From the NCBI RefSeq assembly GCF_000296695.1, contig NZ_BAFK01000012.1:62001-126000 (forward strand): 64,000 nt of DNA, given 5' to 3'. Both the position numbers and the translations under genes were made by a program. Every line of letters begins with the position of its first letter. The stretch's first letter is position 1. Positions 45,641-55,330 of this stretch are shown here, piece after piece. Under the pieces are notes generated by a model. That model was not told the origin of the DNA and searched no databases. It saw only the letters and a list, made by a program, of their open reading frames with translations. This stretch comes from Rheinheimera nanhaiensis E407-8 (lineage in GTDB: Bacteria; Pseudomonadota; Gammaproteobacteria; Enterobacterales; Alteromonadaceae).

Positions 45641-46423
45641 GTGTTTGTTGACTTGGCTGTAGAGCCATCGGTTTTACTGATCCTTTGCCTGGTAGCCTTC
45701 AGCGCCGGCTTTATTGATGCCATTGCCGGCGGCGGCGGCCTGCTAACGGTGCCGGCACTGCTTACTGCTGGCCTGCCGCCCCACGTGGTGCTGGGCACTA
45801 ACAAGCTGGCTGCAACTTTCGGCTCTTTTACCGCTTCACTCACTTATTACCGCAAAAAACTGTTTAACCCGCTGTATTGGCGCCGCAGTTTAGGCTATAC
45901 CGCTCTGGGCGCCGTGCTGGGCACTTTGGTGGTTGATCATTTAACTACCGAAACGCTGGAAAAAGTCTTGCCGCTGCTGATTTTATTAGCCGCTATCTAT
46001 ACCTTATTTAACCGCATGCAGCCCGATGACGCCTTAAGCTTGCCGCCACAAAACCGCAAATTGTTCTGGCAACAGCGCGCCCAGGGGCTAACACTGGGTT
46101 TTTATGACGGCATTGCAGGCCCCGGCGCCGGCGCGTTCTGGATGGTGTCAACCATGGCGCTGTACCGCATTAATTTGTTGCTTACCAGTGGTGTCGCCCG
46201 CACAATGAACTTTGTCAGTAACGGCTTTTCGCTGGTGGCTTTTATCGCACTGGGCCATGTTAATTTTGCCCTGGGTATCGCGATGGGGCTGTGCTTAATG
46301 CTGGGCGCCTGGCTGGGCGCCCATTCGGCAATTAAATTTGGCAGCCGCTTTATCCGCCCGGTGTTTATTTGCGTCGTTATTGCCATTGCGCTTAGGTTAG
46401 CCTGGCAAGCCTGGAGTAGCTGA
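45641..46423 (+). CDS. TSUP family membrane transporter (TauE/SafE, YfcA-like)
   Basis: 260 residues with seven to eight predicted membrane segments. Two-fold repeat with FIDAIAGGGGLLTVPALL near the N-terminus and GFYDGIAGPGAGAFWM near ~155, plus LGTNKLAATFGS. The family exports sulfur-containing or organic anions; the substrate is unknown. It starts 12 bp after dinG, and its stop overlaps the priC start as TGATG, so dinG-TSUP-priC-HDAC may be one transcript. Confidence 0.9.
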   Translation: MFVDLAVEPSVLLILCLVAFSAGFIDAIAGGGGLLTVPALLTAGLPPHVVLGTNKLAATFGSFTASLTYYRKKLFNPLYWRRSLGYTALGAVLGTLVVDHLTTETLEKVLPLLILLAAIYTLFNRMQPDDALSLPPQNRKLFWQQRAQGLTLGFYDGIAGPGAGAFWMVSTMALYRINLLLTSGVARTMNFVSNGFSLVAFIALGHVNFALGIAMGLCLMLGAWLGAHSAIKFGSRFIRPVFICVVIAIALRLAWQAWSS

Positions 46424-46962
46424 TGGACTTACTGGCCACACTGACGCAGCAATTAGCAGAGCTTAAACGCCGGGCACAGCAGATAGACCGGCAGCAGCAC
46501 AGTGGCAAGCCACAACACTGGTTTGACAGCGCTTTGTTTAGTTGCCGCTCGGCCGAATTGTCCGATTATGTCGCAGAAGCCCAGCGCAATCTGGCCCATT
46601 TACAACAAAACCGTTTAACCACAACAGCACAGCAGCGCCTGGTACGGCATTTAAGCGAGCAAACCGCGGCGCTCACCCGTGCTTTTCGTAATGTGGATAC
46701 CCGACAAAAAACCACCAGCAAAGCAAAAGTAAAAGCACTGGTGCAACGGGTCAGCGCCAGCAGCCAGCAACTGTATCAGCAGCTTAGTGAAGTGCAGCAA
46801 TTTGAGCGCCGCTTGTTAGATATGATAGCACTGGCCAGTCGCGACAACTCTGCAGAGGCCGTAGCGCGCACTTTAGCGCTGCATGCGCGGCTGGGTCGCT
46901 GCCGCAGAGCGTTGTCAGATTTAGAGCTACAAATTCAGCAACTGGAACAGCGCGGCGCATGA
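46423..46962 (+). CDS. priC: Primosomal replication protein PriC
   Basis: 179 residues, all-helical, Gln/Leu/Arg-rich, comparable to E. coli PriC (175). Family traits: L-x2-L-x2-L-x3-A at the start, WFDSALFSC, a central EQTAALTRAFR and a basic C-terminal RLGRCRRAL. PriC loads DnaB at stalled forks. The start shares its A with the stop of the transporter gene. Confidence 0.85.
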   Translation: MDLLATLTQQLAELKRRAQQIDRQQHSGKPQHWFDSALFSCRSAELSDYVAEAQRNLAHLQQNRLTTTAQQRLVRHLSEQTAALTRAFRNVDTRQKTTSKAKVKALVQRVSASSQQLYQQLSEVQQFERRLLDMIALASRDNSAEAVARTLALHARLGRCRRALSDLELQIQQLEQRGA

Positions 46963-47900
46963 GCCTCAAGTTACCTGCCATGCTGTATCACCCCTGTTAC
47001 AGTGCGCTTGAGTTACCCACGCAGCACCGCTACCCGATTATGAAATATAGGGCCCTGCACCAACAGCTGTTAAGTCTTGGCGTGCCTGAGGGTGCTTTTC
47101 AGTTAGCAGAGCCGGTAAGCGAAGCCGCGCTAAGCCAGGTGCATTGCCCAACGTACATCCAAAGCCTTAAGGATGGCAGCATTGATGCCAAAGCTATGCG
47201 CCGTATTGGCTTTCCCTGGTCGGCACAGCTATATCAACGCTCACTGTGTTCAGTCGGTGGTACAGTGCAAACCGCTCAGGCGGCAGTTGATACCGGCGGC
47301 ATAGCACTGCATTTAAGTGGCGGCTATCACCACGCGTTTTATGCCGAGGGCTCTGGTTTTTGCCTGTTTAATGACTTAGTGGTAGCGGCAAAAACCTTGC
47401 TAAAGCAGGGGCTGGATAAAATTTTACTGCTTGATTTAGATGTACATCAGGGCGATGGCAGTGCGCTACTGCTTGCCGACGAGCCGCGTATTATCAGCTG
47501 CTCAGTGCACTGTGAAAAAAACTTTCCTTATCGCAAACAACAATCAGACTGGGATATCGCACTGGCTAAAGACTGCAGTGATGATGAATACCTGACCGCC
47601 GTCGGGCAAAGCCTGAGCAGCCTGCTAAACTGGCATCAGCCGGATTTAGTGCTGTATGACGCCGGGGTGGATATTCACCGCGACGACGAACTGGGCCTGC
47701 TCAACATCTCGACAGCCGCGCTTTATCAGCGTGATTTGCAGGTGCTGCAACAGTGCCAACAGCGTAGCATACCGGTGGCGGCAGTGATTGGTGGCGGTTA
47801 CCAGCGCAACGTCGCTGCGCTGGTAAAACTGCACTTGCAGCTGTTTAAAGCCGCTTTTAGCCTTTATGGCTCAGAGTTCGCCGGCAAAATAGAAACCTAA
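46959..47900 (+). CDS. Histone deacetylase-like amidohydrolase
   Basis: 313 residues, HDAC/AcuC fold. Active-site elements: H-L-S-G-G-Y-H-H-A-F, GFCLFNDLVVAA, LLDLDVHQGDG (zinc Asp/His), YDAGVDIHRDDELG (third zinc ligand) and VIGGGYQRN. Members remove acetyl groups from lysines or polyamines. The start overlaps priC by 4 bases. Its last 30 bases overlap the convergent kynA gene. Confidence 0.9.
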   Translation: MSLKLPAMLYHPCYSALELPTQHRYPIMKYRALHQQLLSLGVPEGAFQLAEPVSEAALSQVHCPTYIQSLKDGSIDAKAMRRIGFPWSAQLYQRSLCSVGGTVQTAQAAVDTGGIALHLSGGYHHAFYAEGSGFCLFNDLVVAAKTLLKQGLDKILLLDLDVHQGDGSALLLADEPRIISCSVHCEKNFPYRKQQSDWDIALAKDCSDDEYLTAVGQSLSSLLNWHQPDLVLYDAGVDIHRDDELGLLNISTAALYQRDLQVLQQCQQRSIPVAAVIGGGYQRNVAALVKLHLQLFKAAFSLYGSEFAGKIET

Positions 47901-48968
47901 ACGCTTTTTCACTGCTGGCGGCAATACCGGCAAATCGCTTTTGGGCAATAAGAAGGTGGCCATATTAAACAGATCAGTAAAGATGCGGTTTTTCTCAGTG
48001 GTGCGTTTTAAGTAGTCATGGCCAGACGAGCCGCCGGTGCCAATTTTACTGCCTAACATGCGCTGCACCATCATCGCATGCTTATAGCGCCATATTGTCA
48101 GCTGCTCATCAATTTCGGTCAGGCAGGTTAGCAGCTGAAACGGCAGGTTAAACACCGGCTCTTCCTGGTACAGGCTGATAAAGAGTGCCGAGAGCATAGC
48201 GCGCTGACTTAAGCGAAATACACCGTTTTGCTGCAGCTGCTGATACTTATCTTTATCGAGCAGAGCAGCGAATTTCTCAGCTGTGCGGCCAATCTCGGCC
48301 AGTTGCAGCTGCCGCTCATGCTCGGCGATCTGCACTATAGATTCAACCGTTGCCTTATCATTGGCCAGCATTGCTTGGGTGGCGTCCTGATACATTTGCC
48401 AGAAACTGAAATTTTCCTGCTCTAAAAATGGCATCCGCTCCAGCCATTTTTCAATACGTTCAAATAAGCTTGGCTGGTGCTCTAGCCCCTGTAAGAACAA
48501 CCGGTCTGTTTCATTTAAGCGGCTGTAAAACGAGTTTTTATCAAAGTCGATGCGAAAATCACTTTTTAACCCCAAACCAATTTCCAGCATCTTAAACTGA
48601 ATACTCTGAAAGCCCGATGCTGGCACCAGGTAGTCGCGAAACGCCATAAAATCCTGCGGCGTCATGGTTTCGATAATGGCGATTTGCTGGTTTAACAGCT
48701 GTTGTATGCTAATCACCCGCTTAAGCTTATGTACTATGCCGGTCAGCTGCTCGTCTTTTACTTCATCGGCGGCAAATACTGCCATGACCGCTTTTAACTC
48801 GTGCAGAATTTGCTTAAACCACAATTCGTACACCTGGTGCACTATGATAAACAGCGTTTCGTCATGTGCCTCAGCAGCATATTTAGCGCTCTCCGGCGCC
48901 TGGGCGGTTAAAATTTTATCCAGCTGTAAATAGTCGCCGTAGTAACAGGGGGTGGTGTTCTTTTGCAT
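47871..48968 (-). CDS. kynA: Tryptophan 2,3-dioxygenase
   Basis: 365 residues. Haem/substrate segments of bacterial TDO: H-D-E-T-L-F-I-I-V-H-Q-V-Y-E-L-W-F-K-Q, FQSIQFKMLE, the haem-His region WRYKHAMMVQRMLGSKIGTGGSSGHDYL. It opens the Trp indole ring to N-formylkynurenine in the cytosol. No other kynurenine-pathway gene lies in the window. The 3' end overlaps the HDAC-like gene on the other strand by 30 bp. Confidence 0.95.
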   Translation of the reverse strand: MQKNTTPCYYGDYLQLDKILTAQAPESAKYAAEAHDETLFIIVHQVYELWFKQILHELKAVMAVFAADEVKDEQLTGIVHKLKRVISIQQLLNQQIAIIETMTPQDFMAFRDYLVPASGFQSIQFKMLEIGLGLKSDFRIDFDKNSFYSRLNETDRLFLQGLEHQPSLFERIEKWLERMPFLEQENFSFWQMYQDATQAMLANDKATVESIVQIAEHERQLQLAEIGRTAEKFAALLDKDKYQQLQQNGVFRLSQRAMLSALFISLYQEEPVFNLPFQLLTCLTEIDEQLTIWRYKHAMMVQRMLGSKIGTGGSSGHDYLKRTTEKNRIFTDLFNMATFLLPKSDLPVLPPAVKKRLGFYFAGEL

Positions 48969-49097
48969 GGTCGGTGTTCTTATCTTGCCGTTGACGCCGG
49001 CATTGTAGCAGGGGGCTGCACTAACTCAATCTTTCGGTGGAGTTTTGCGTTAAAGCTGATTATGCTTTGGTGACACACATTACCTGGCAGGGCCAAC

Positions 49098-49358
49098 ATG
49101 AAGCTGGACGACGATATTCATAACTATTATGAGAAGCTGACACTGGATCATATTGTTGAGTTGGGGTTAGACAGCGAAAAAGACGCTGAATACCTGGCCG
49201 ATTTATGCTGTATTTCGTTAAATTTGCTACCACCACGCTATATTCGCTATGAAGTTGATATGGCGTTTTATCTGCCACAAAGCGAGCGCTTTGAAATGCA
49301 AATGAAAGTAAAAGAAGCGGTAGCCCGGGCCCGGCAGTTCCTGGACAGCAATCAGTGA
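49098..49358 (+). CDS. ComFB family protein
   Basis: 86 residues: D-I-H-N-Y-Y-E-K, DAEYLADLCCISLNLLPPRYIRYEVDMAFYL and a C-terminal helix. Matches the late-competence ComFB family, members of which have been reported to bind cyclic nucleotides such as c-di-GMP. The adjacent Cys pair in LADLCCISLN resembles the Cys residues of that family. Single gene with ybaM 17 bp downstream. With two GGDEF genes in the window a c-di-GMP role is plausible but unproven. Confidence 0.85.
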   Translation: MKLDDDIHNYYEKLTLDHIVELGLDSEKDAEYLADLCCISLNLLPPRYIRYEVDMAFYLPQSERFEMQMKVKEAVARARQFLDSNQ

Positions 49359-49375
49359 GTTTGGCGCTTTAACCG

Positions 49376-49555
49376 TTGAGCAGCGCGAAGACGTCTCTTG
49401 AGCAAGCGCCCGAGCACATCAAGCTGGCGGTGGATTTGATTATGCTGCTGGAGCAGCATCAATTGCCGCCGGATATCGTGTTAAAAGCATTAGCCTTGGT
49501 TAAGCAGGATTATATTGCCAAGCAAAGGCAGCAACAACAAAGCGGGTGTGAGTAA
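49376..49555 (+). CDS. ybaM: YbaM family protein (DUF2496) with a TTG start
   Basis: 59 residues read from TTG at 49376 to TAA at 49553-49555. The core [20 protein letters not shown] and [12 protein letters not shown] aligns with E. coli YbaM. An in-frame stop lies six bases before the TTG and there is no ATG or GTG before the conserved core, so TTG (or an internal start) must be used. Cytosolic, function unknown. Easily missed by gene finders. Confidence 0.8.
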   Translation: MSSAKTSLEQAPEHIKLAVDLIMLLEQHQLPPDIVLKALALVKQDYIAKQRQQQQSGCE

Positions 49556-49560
49556 CGTTG

Positions 49561-49673
49561 GGTGGCAACCCCACCAGCCACATCCCGGCACATACGTCAT
49601 AAACTGTGGCTGCTTCCTTCCGGACCTGACCAGGTTCGCTTACTAGTATTGCGAGAGGACCAATGGGGCTACC
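49561..49673 (-). ncRNA. ffs: 4.5S RNA (signal recognition particle RNA)
   Basis: Minus strand carries the conserved apical sequence CAGGTCCGGAAGGAAGCAGC (49628-49609) with the GGAA tetraloop and the asymmetric loop bound by Ffh. The ends pair as a 10-bp closing stem: GGTAGCCCCA (49673-49664) with TGGGGTTGCC (49573-49564). Small bacterial SRP RNA type. Ends are estimated from the stem. Confidence 0.95.
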
Positions 49674-49760
49674 ATTGAACTGCCAAATCCTCAGCAGGCG
49701 CGCATTATGCGCAAAAGCAGGCGTTGTTGCAAGCCTGCCGGCGCTAAAACGACGGGTAAA

Positions 49761-50612
49761 CTAAGGTTGTAATGCCTGCTTATACTCGCGTAATACTGCT
49801 TTAACACGTTGCTGGTTATCCGGCCCCAGCCGGATCATCTGCTTTTGAGCCGGCGGTAGCTGCTCGATGGCCGGATCGGCAAACACGTACATCACCGCCG
49901 GGCGCTCCAGCTGCAACGGGTAGCTCACGTCAGGCGTCGCCAACAACATATCAATGGCGGTCAGTAAGGTCTTTTTAAATAGCTGGTCCGGATATCCAAG
50001 CTCGGCATACGCTTGCTGCAACAAGGGCTCATAGCGGTTAAACAGCGGCACTAACTGCGCGGCGCTCACGCTTTCTAACAACTGAATATACGGCTCATAG
50101 CGGGCAAAATGTTGCTGATCCAGCTGCATGGGGGCGCCGTCAGAGAGAGCAAATTTTTGCTCCAGCGGTTGCAGCAACGGATGGCCCACTGCCAGCTGCC
50201 CCTGGGCGATATTATCGGTTTGTACCACAAAATTACGCAGCATCTCTTCGGTGACAAATAACCCCGCCAGGCCGGTGCGCCAGTTTAGCGCCAACAAACG
50301 CTGTTTTACCTCGGCATCAGACTGGTCCAGCGTCGGCAATGGCGGCTCGGGGGCTGTTACCGGTTCAGGTTCAGGCACTGGCTCAGGTTCAGGCTCTGCC
50401 GGCGCCTGAGCGGATTCAGGCTCGGTAGTAACCGGTGTTGCCGGCGCTGTCGGTTGCACTGGCTCACTTAACTCAGGTGGCAATAACTTTAACGGCTCTG
50501 GCGTTTCTTCTTTGCTAAACAGCAACCACAGCGCCAGCAACACGACCACGACAACGGCGGCAATACCGGCATAATACAGCTGCTGCTGATTGTTGCTTTT
50601 TTGTTCTGTCAT
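49761..50612 (-). CDS. DUF3014 family membrane-anchored protein
   Basis: 283 residues from the ATG at 50612 (AGAGG five bases upstream). A short cytosolic end, one transmembrane helix (LYYAGIAAVVVVVLLALWLLF), a Pro/Glu-rich spacer (~40-95) and a helical periplasmic DUF3014 domain (~100-283: NWRTGLAGLFVTEEMLRNFVV; YEPLLQQAYAELGYPD). Function unknown. Transcribed alone, divergent from the patatin gene. Confidence 0.85.
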   Translation of the reverse strand: MTEQKSNNQQQLYYAGIAAVVVVVLLALWLLFSKEETPEPLKLLPPELSEPVQPTAPATPVTTEPESAQAPAEPEPEPVPEPEPVTAPEPPLPTLDQSDAEVKQRLLALNWRTGLAGLFVTEEMLRNFVVQTDNIAQGQLAVGHPLLQPLEQKFALSDGAPMQLDQQHFARYEPYIQLLESVSAAQLVPLFNRYEPLLQQAYAELGYPDQLFKKTLLTAIDMLLATPDVSYPLQLERPAVMYVFADPAIEQLPPAQKQMIRLGPDNQQRVKAVLREYKQALQP

Positions 50613-50690
50613 ACGGACCTCTTTCATCTAATAGCATAGCAAGGAGATTAAGCGTTGCATTCTGTTGGCGTTAAAGCAATATACTAAGCA

Positions 50691-51866
50691 ATGAGCCTGT
50701 TGTCCGGAAAAAGTTCAACCCCCGTTATGACTGAACCTACACCCTCTGCAAATAGAAAAACAGCCCTGCTGCTAACCGGCGGTGGCGCGCGCGCGGCCTA
50801 TCAGGTTGGCGTACTGAAAGCCATTGCCCAACAATATCCGCGCAGCAGCAAGCTGCCATTTCAGATTATTAGCGGCACCTCTGCCGGCGCCATCAATGGC
50901 GCGGCCATGGCCTGTTACGCGTCCTGCTTTCACTTAGGGGTAAAAAAGCTGGAATGGATCTGGCGTAATTTTCATACCAACCAGGTGTATTACTCCGACT
51001 ATATCCGCGTGTTCCGTCAGTTACTGCGCGGTATTTTTAGTGCCTTTCAGGCTGACTATGCCAATAAACAACCGGTGAGCCTATTCGATAATAAACCGCT
51101 AAAACAGCTGCTGACTAAGGTGCTGGACTTAAAACGTATCGACCGCAATATTATGGGCGGCTATTTATCCAGCGTGTCAGTGACAGCATCTTGTTATAAC
51201 AATGGTGACTCCATCAGCTTTTTTCAGTCTGACAGCGCGCAAGAGTGGCGCCGCGCCAAACGCTGCGGCCAGCGCACTTTGTTAGGCGTGCATCATTTGA
51301 TGGCTTCGGCCGCTATACCGCTGGTATTTCCGTCAGTACGGATCCATCAGCAATATTTTGGCGATGGCTCGGTTAATCAGCTGGCACCGCTGAGCGCCCC
51401 TATTCATCTGGGCGCCGACAAAATTTTGATTGTCGGCGTGGCCGATCCGCGCAAGAACGAGCCGAGCCAGCGTATGCTGCATCATCCGGATCTGGCAACC
51501 ATTGCCGGTCATCTGCTCGATACGGTCTTTACCGATACGCTTAACTCAGACTTAGAGCGGATGCAGCGGGTGAATAACACCATTAATACCATGACAGAGC
51601 ATGGCGTGCCGACCAATTTAAAGCCAATCAACAGCCTGCTGATCAACCCCAGCCAGAACTTTGGCCAACTGGCCAGTGAACACTTTTTATCGCTGCCGTT
51701 GGCAGTACGTACCATGCTGCGGATTACCGGTATTCGCCAGCATTCTGACTCCAGCCTGGCCAGTTATCTGTTGTTTGAGCAAGATTACACCCGTAGGCTG
51801 ATCCAGCTGGGTTATGACGACGCTATGGCACAAATGGACGCCATCATGGCGTTTTTAGCCGAATAA
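50691..51866 (+). CDS. Patatin-like phospholipase
   Basis: 391 residues. Oxyanion loop TGGGARAAYQVGVL (~30-43), catalytic Ser in ISGTSAGAING and catalytic Asp in FGDGSVNQLAPL. The patatin fold is followed by a ~150-residue helical C-terminal part. Predicted to hydrolyse acyl esters of phospholipids. No signal peptide. The start is not well fixed: a Met at residue 13 (50727) is possible, and neither has a good ribosome site. Confidence 0.88.
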   Translation: MSLLSGKSSTPVMTEPTPSANRKTALLLTGGGARAAYQVGVLKAIAQQYPRSSKLPFQIISGTSAGAINGAAMACYASCFHLGVKKLEWIWRNFHTNQVYYSDYIRVFRQLLRGIFSAFQADYANKQPVSLFDNKPLKQLLTKVLDLKRIDRNIMGGYLSSVSVTASCYNNGDSISFFQSDSAQEWRRAKRCGQRTLLGVHHLMASAAIPLVFPSVRIHQQYFGDGSVNQLAPLSAPIHLGADKILIVGVADPRKNEPSQRMLHHPDLATIAGHLLDTVFTDTLNSDLERMQRVNNTINTMTEHGVPTNLKPINSLLINPSQNFGQLASEHFLSLPLAVRTMLRITGIRQHSDSSLASYLLFEQDYTRRLIQLGYDDAMAQMDAIMAFLAE

Positions 51867-52002
51867 GGCCGCGCTAACCGTTTCACACTGGCTTAGGTTG
51901 TCAACACCTTGACGCTAAATCCTTAGCTCGCTGACAACACAGCAGTTTTTATAGTGGCACAGCATTTGCTTAATAGCCTGAAAAGCATTAACGGATGTCT
52001 GT

Positions 52003-52902
52003 ATGGAATACCTGTTAGTACACGAAGTGGCGCTTGGCAATACGCCTTGTTATGCCAGCGTCACCAAGCGCCAGCACTGGCCTGAGCTGCCGCCATGCCA
52101 AGAGCAAAGCCTGGTAAGCCAGCTACAAACTACACTGGATTTACAGCAGCAGCTGAATATTATCTCGATGGCTGCCGGCAAAGTATTGCCGCTGTCTGGC
52201 TTGCGGTTAAAAACGGCGGTGGGTGACTTTACCGCCAGCGGATCGCGCATGGCCGAGTGTGAACATCGCAGTGTACTGGTACTAAATCAGCAATGCCTGG
52301 CAGAGCTGATTTATCACAGTGACTACCCGTTTAGCCCGATGAGCCTGCGCGAGCTTGGCTTATTGGAGGCCGAGTGGCTGTATGCGCTACGTAATGCGCT
52401 GGTGGTACACCGGCTACAGCAAATGGCGCTAAAAGACACGCTGACCGGCCTGGGTAATCGCCGTTTTTTTGACGACAGTTTCGACAAAGCCGTTTTGCTG
52501 GCACAGCGCCATGATGAGCGTTGCGCCCTGATTTTGCTCGATCTGGATAACTTTAAACAGGTCAATGACTTATCCGGCCACAGTGCCGGTGACGATATTC
52601 TGCTGGCGGTTGCCGACTGCCTGCGCGACACACTGCGGGCTACCGACAGCCTGTTCCGCTTTGGTGGCGATGAATTTGCCGTGATCTTATCCGGCACCGA
52701 CACCGATAGCGCCGAGCTGGTGGCAAGGCGGCTGGTGCGGGCAATTAATCAGCATCATTTGTGTCAGCAGCATCAGGTCAGTGCCAGTGCCGGCTTGGCC
52801 CTGTTAAAACCGCAGCAGGATGCCAAAGCGCTGTTTAGCGCCGCCGACAGTGCACTTTATGCCGCCAAAGATGCCGGTAAAAGCACCGTACGGGTGGCCT
52901 GA
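52003..52902 (+). CDS. GGDEF diguanylate cyclase
   Basis: 299 residues. The N-terminal ~135 residues are a GAF-like sensor region without clear ligands. GGDEF domain ~140-298: DTLTGLGNRRFFDDSF, LILLDLDNFKQVNDLSGHSAGD, active site FGGDEF, and an I-site RATD five residues upstream. Predicted active and product-inhibited. It converges with tilS with a 9-bp gap and no terminator. Confidence 0.93.
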   Translation: MEYLLVHEVALGNTPCYASVTKRQHWPELPPCQEQSLVSQLQTTLDLQQQLNIISMAAGKVLPLSGLRLKTAVGDFTASGSRMAECEHRSVLVLNQQCLAELIYHSDYPFSPMSLRELGLLEAEWLYALRNALVVHRLQQMALKDTLTGLGNRRFFDDSFDKAVLLAQRHDERCALILLDLDNFKQVNDLSGHSAGDDILLAVADCLRDTLRATDSLFRFGGDEFAVILSGTDTDSAELVARRLVRAINQHHLCQQHQVSASAGLALLKPQQDAKALFSAADSALYAAKDAGKSTVRVA

Positions 52903-52911
52903 GCCAAGCTA

Positions 52912-54258
52912 TTAAGCGCTAACCTCAGGCTGCCAAAGTAGCCACAGCTTAGCTTCAGCCGGCGTTAGGCTGCTGGCAAAGCCCGCTACCGCCACCAAGT
53001 TGCCGTCAACCAGCAACAGCGGCACCCGCTGACGCTGCCAGGGCGGTACCTGCCATAACTTAAACCACTGCTTTAGCGGCTTACTCACCGACGCACCGGC
53101 GGGTTTAAAACGCAGGCTTAAGCGGCCAAATACCACCTCCCCTGCGGCTGACGGCAACGGCAGAGCCTTGTCTGCTGCGCTATGGCTAAACTGCAACACC
53201 CCACAGCCAGCAGGCAAATTCAGGGCAAACTGCGCCGTGTTGGTATTAACAGCAAAGCTCAGGCTAGCCCCTGGTACCTGCAGCTCGGTGGGCGCTAGCA
53301 GATACAAGGTGTTGGCATAGCGGCAAAGGGTATAATGGCCCAGCACCAGCTGCGGTGTTGCATCTTGCCGCGCCGCAATCACCTGCTGTTTCAACGTAAC
53401 TAACCACTGGGTTTCGGGGTTTAAACCCGCCCCGGCCAGCCACTGACGGATAACTAAATCCTGCTGCGCCGGTAAATAGGCGGCCAACTGCGTTAAGTCC
53501 AGGCCCTGGGCGTTAACACAGACGCTAAGCGCTTGCGCGGTATAGTGGTCTAATAGCGCTTGCTGCTGGGCAATATGCTGCATGCTGCGCTGCACTGTCT
53601 GGTTAAAATGCGGCCAGCGCTTCTGCAGCAGCGGCGCTATCTGCTGGCGGATAAAATTACGCTCAAAACGCGTATCGCTGTTGCTGTCATCTTCTACCCA
53701 GCTCAGCTGATGTGCTTGGGCGTACTGTTCCAGCTGCTGACGGCTAAAAGCCAGTAAAGGCCGCAGCAGCGTGCCTTTAGCAAAAGGCCGCCTGGCGGCT
53801 ATACCGGCCAGGCCCGCCGGACCGGCACCGCGTTTAAGCGCCAGTAACAGGGTTTCCAGCTGATCATCGCCGTGGTGCGCAGTTAACAGCAGATGCTTGC
53901 CGGTACAAACATACTGCGCCAGCGCCTGATAACGCGCCTGACGCGCCTTATGTTCCAGATTATCGGTACCGCTTAGCTTAACCTGCTGCTGGTAAAAGCT
54001 AACCCCTAGCGCCTGGCACTGTGCAGCGCAAAACTGCCCCCAGTGCCCGGCATGCTGACTGATACCGTGGTTAACATATACTGCTGATAAGGCAAAAGCC
54101 TGCTGCTTTTGCGCCTGCACCAAAAGGTGCAGCAGCACCATAGAGTCCAGGCCGCCACTTAATGCCAGCACCAGCTGGTTATCATCAGCTAAGGCAAGTG
54201 TATTGATAAGGCCGGCGGCGCTTAACTCGGGCGCTGGGCCGGCGAGAGGTTCTGTCAT
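52912..54258 (-). CDS. tilS: tRNA(Ile)-lysidine synthase
   Basis: 448 residues. PP-loop SGGLDS at 34-39, then AVYVNHGIS, HHGDDQLETLL and the bacterial TilS C-terminal substrate-binding domain (PPWQRQRVPLLLVDG). It converts C34 of the tRNA(Ile) CAU anticodon to lysidine, an essential step. The last gene of the bamA-to-tilS block, separated from accA by a terminator. Confidence 0.95.
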   Translation of the reverse strand: MTEPLAGPAPELSAAGLINTLALADDNQLVLALSGGLDSMVLLHLLVQAQKQQAFALSAVYVNHGISQHAGHWGQFCAAQCQALGVSFYQQQVKLSGTDNLEHKARQARYQALAQYVCTGKHLLLTAHHGDDQLETLLLALKRGAGPAGLAGIAARRPFAKGTLLRPLLAFSRQQLEQYAQAHQLSWVEDDSNSDTRFERNFIRQQIAPLLQKRWPHFNQTVQRSMQHIAQQQALLDHYTAQALSVCVNAQGLDLTQLAAYLPAQQDLVIRQWLAGAGLNPETQWLVTLKQQVIAARQDATPQLVLGHYTLCRYANTLYLLAPTELQVPGASLSFAVNTNTAQFALNLPAGCGVLQFSHSAADKALPLPSAAGEVVFGRLSLRFKPAGASVSKPLKQWFKLWQVPPWQRQRVPLLLVDGNLVAVAGFASSLTPAEAKLWLLWQPEVSA

Positions 54259-54299
54259 AGGCTACAGCGTTAATAAATAATGCGACAGGCTACCACAAA

Positions 54300-54332
54300 A
54301 CAAAACGCCAGTGCAGCGGCACTGGCGTTTTG
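54300..54332. terminator. accA terminator
   Basis: ACAAAACGCCAGTGC / GCACTGGCGTTTTGT stem with AGCG loop; symmetric, so it can act both ways. Confidence 0.88.
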
Positions 54333-54356
54333 TCATAGCAGTGTTACCAATAACGT

Positions 54357-55313
54357 TTAGCAATAACCGTATGACATTAACCGTTTATAACGCACATCCA
54401 ACAGTTCTTTGCTGCTCATTTTTTGCAGCTTTTGCAAGTCACGCAGCAAGGCCTGCTTTAACGTTTGCGCCATCTGCTCATGAGAGCGATGTGCACCGCC
54501 CAGCGGCTCTGGGATAACTTCATCAATCAGCTTCAGCTCTTTAATACGCTCGGCAGTAATGCCCATTGCTTCGGCCGCCAGTGGCGCTTTCTCAGCGCTT
54601 TTCCATAAAATAGAGGCGCAGCCCTCCGGGGATATTACCGAATAGGTGCTGTATTGCAGCATATTTACTTTATCACCGACACCAATCGCCAGCGCGCCAC
54701 CCGAGCCACCTTCGCCAATCACGGTGCAGATCACCGGCACTTTAAGGCCAGCCATCACTTTTAAATTGCGCGCTATCGCTTCAGACTGACCACGTTCTTC
54801 CGCGCCTATGCCAGGGTAAGCCCCCGGTGTGTCGATAAAGGTGAGTATCGGCATGTTAAAACGTTCGGCCATTTCCATTAAGCGCAAGGCTTTACGGTAC
54901 CCTTCCGGCCGTGGCATACCAAAGTTACGTTTAATTTTTTCGCGGGTATCACGGCCCTTCTGATGGCCAATCACCATCACTGGCGTATCACCTAAACGCG
55001 CAGTCCCCCCCACTATTGCCTGATCGTTGGCAAAAGCGCGGTCACCGGCTAAATCATCAAACTCCGTAAACATATGCTGGATATAATCCAGCGTGTAGGG
55101 CCTAAGCGGATGGCGGGCTAATTGCGCCACTTGCCAGGCACCCAGCTCAGCAAAAATCTTTTTGGTCAGGCCCAGACTTTTTTCTTTTAGTTTGTTGATC
55201 TCTTCTTCTAAGCCTAAATCGTAATCGCCATTGCGGCTGACATTACGTAATTCGTCTATTTTTGCTTCAAGTTCAGCAATAGGTTGCTCAAACTCTAAAT
55301 AATTCAGCATCAT
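54357..55313 (-). CDS. accA: Acetyl-CoA carboxylase carboxyltransferase subunit alpha
   Basis: 318 residues, collinear with E. coli AccA (319): [68 protein letters not shown]. With AccD it transfers CO2 from carboxybiotin to acetyl-CoA, making malonyl-CoA. It lies 17 bp after dnaE, the usual order. Two consecutive ATGs are possible starts. Confidence 0.97.
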   Translation of the reverse strand: MMLNYLEFEQPIAELEAKIDELRNVSRNGDYDLGLEEEINKLKEKSLGLTKKIFAELGAWQVAQLARHPLRPYTLDYIQHMFTEFDDLAGDRAFANDQAIVGGTARLGDTPVMVIGHQKGRDTREKIKRNFGMPRPEGYRKALRLMEMAERFNMPILTFIDTPGAYPGIGAEERGQSEAIARNLKVMAGLKVPVICTVIGEGGSGGALAIGVGDKVNMLQYSTYSVISPEGCASILWKSAEKAPLAAEAMGITAERIKELKLIDEVIPEPLGGAHRSHEQMAQTLKQALLRDLQKLQKMSSKELLDVRYKRLMSYGYC

Positions 55314-55330
55314 CGACTGTCACTACCTAA

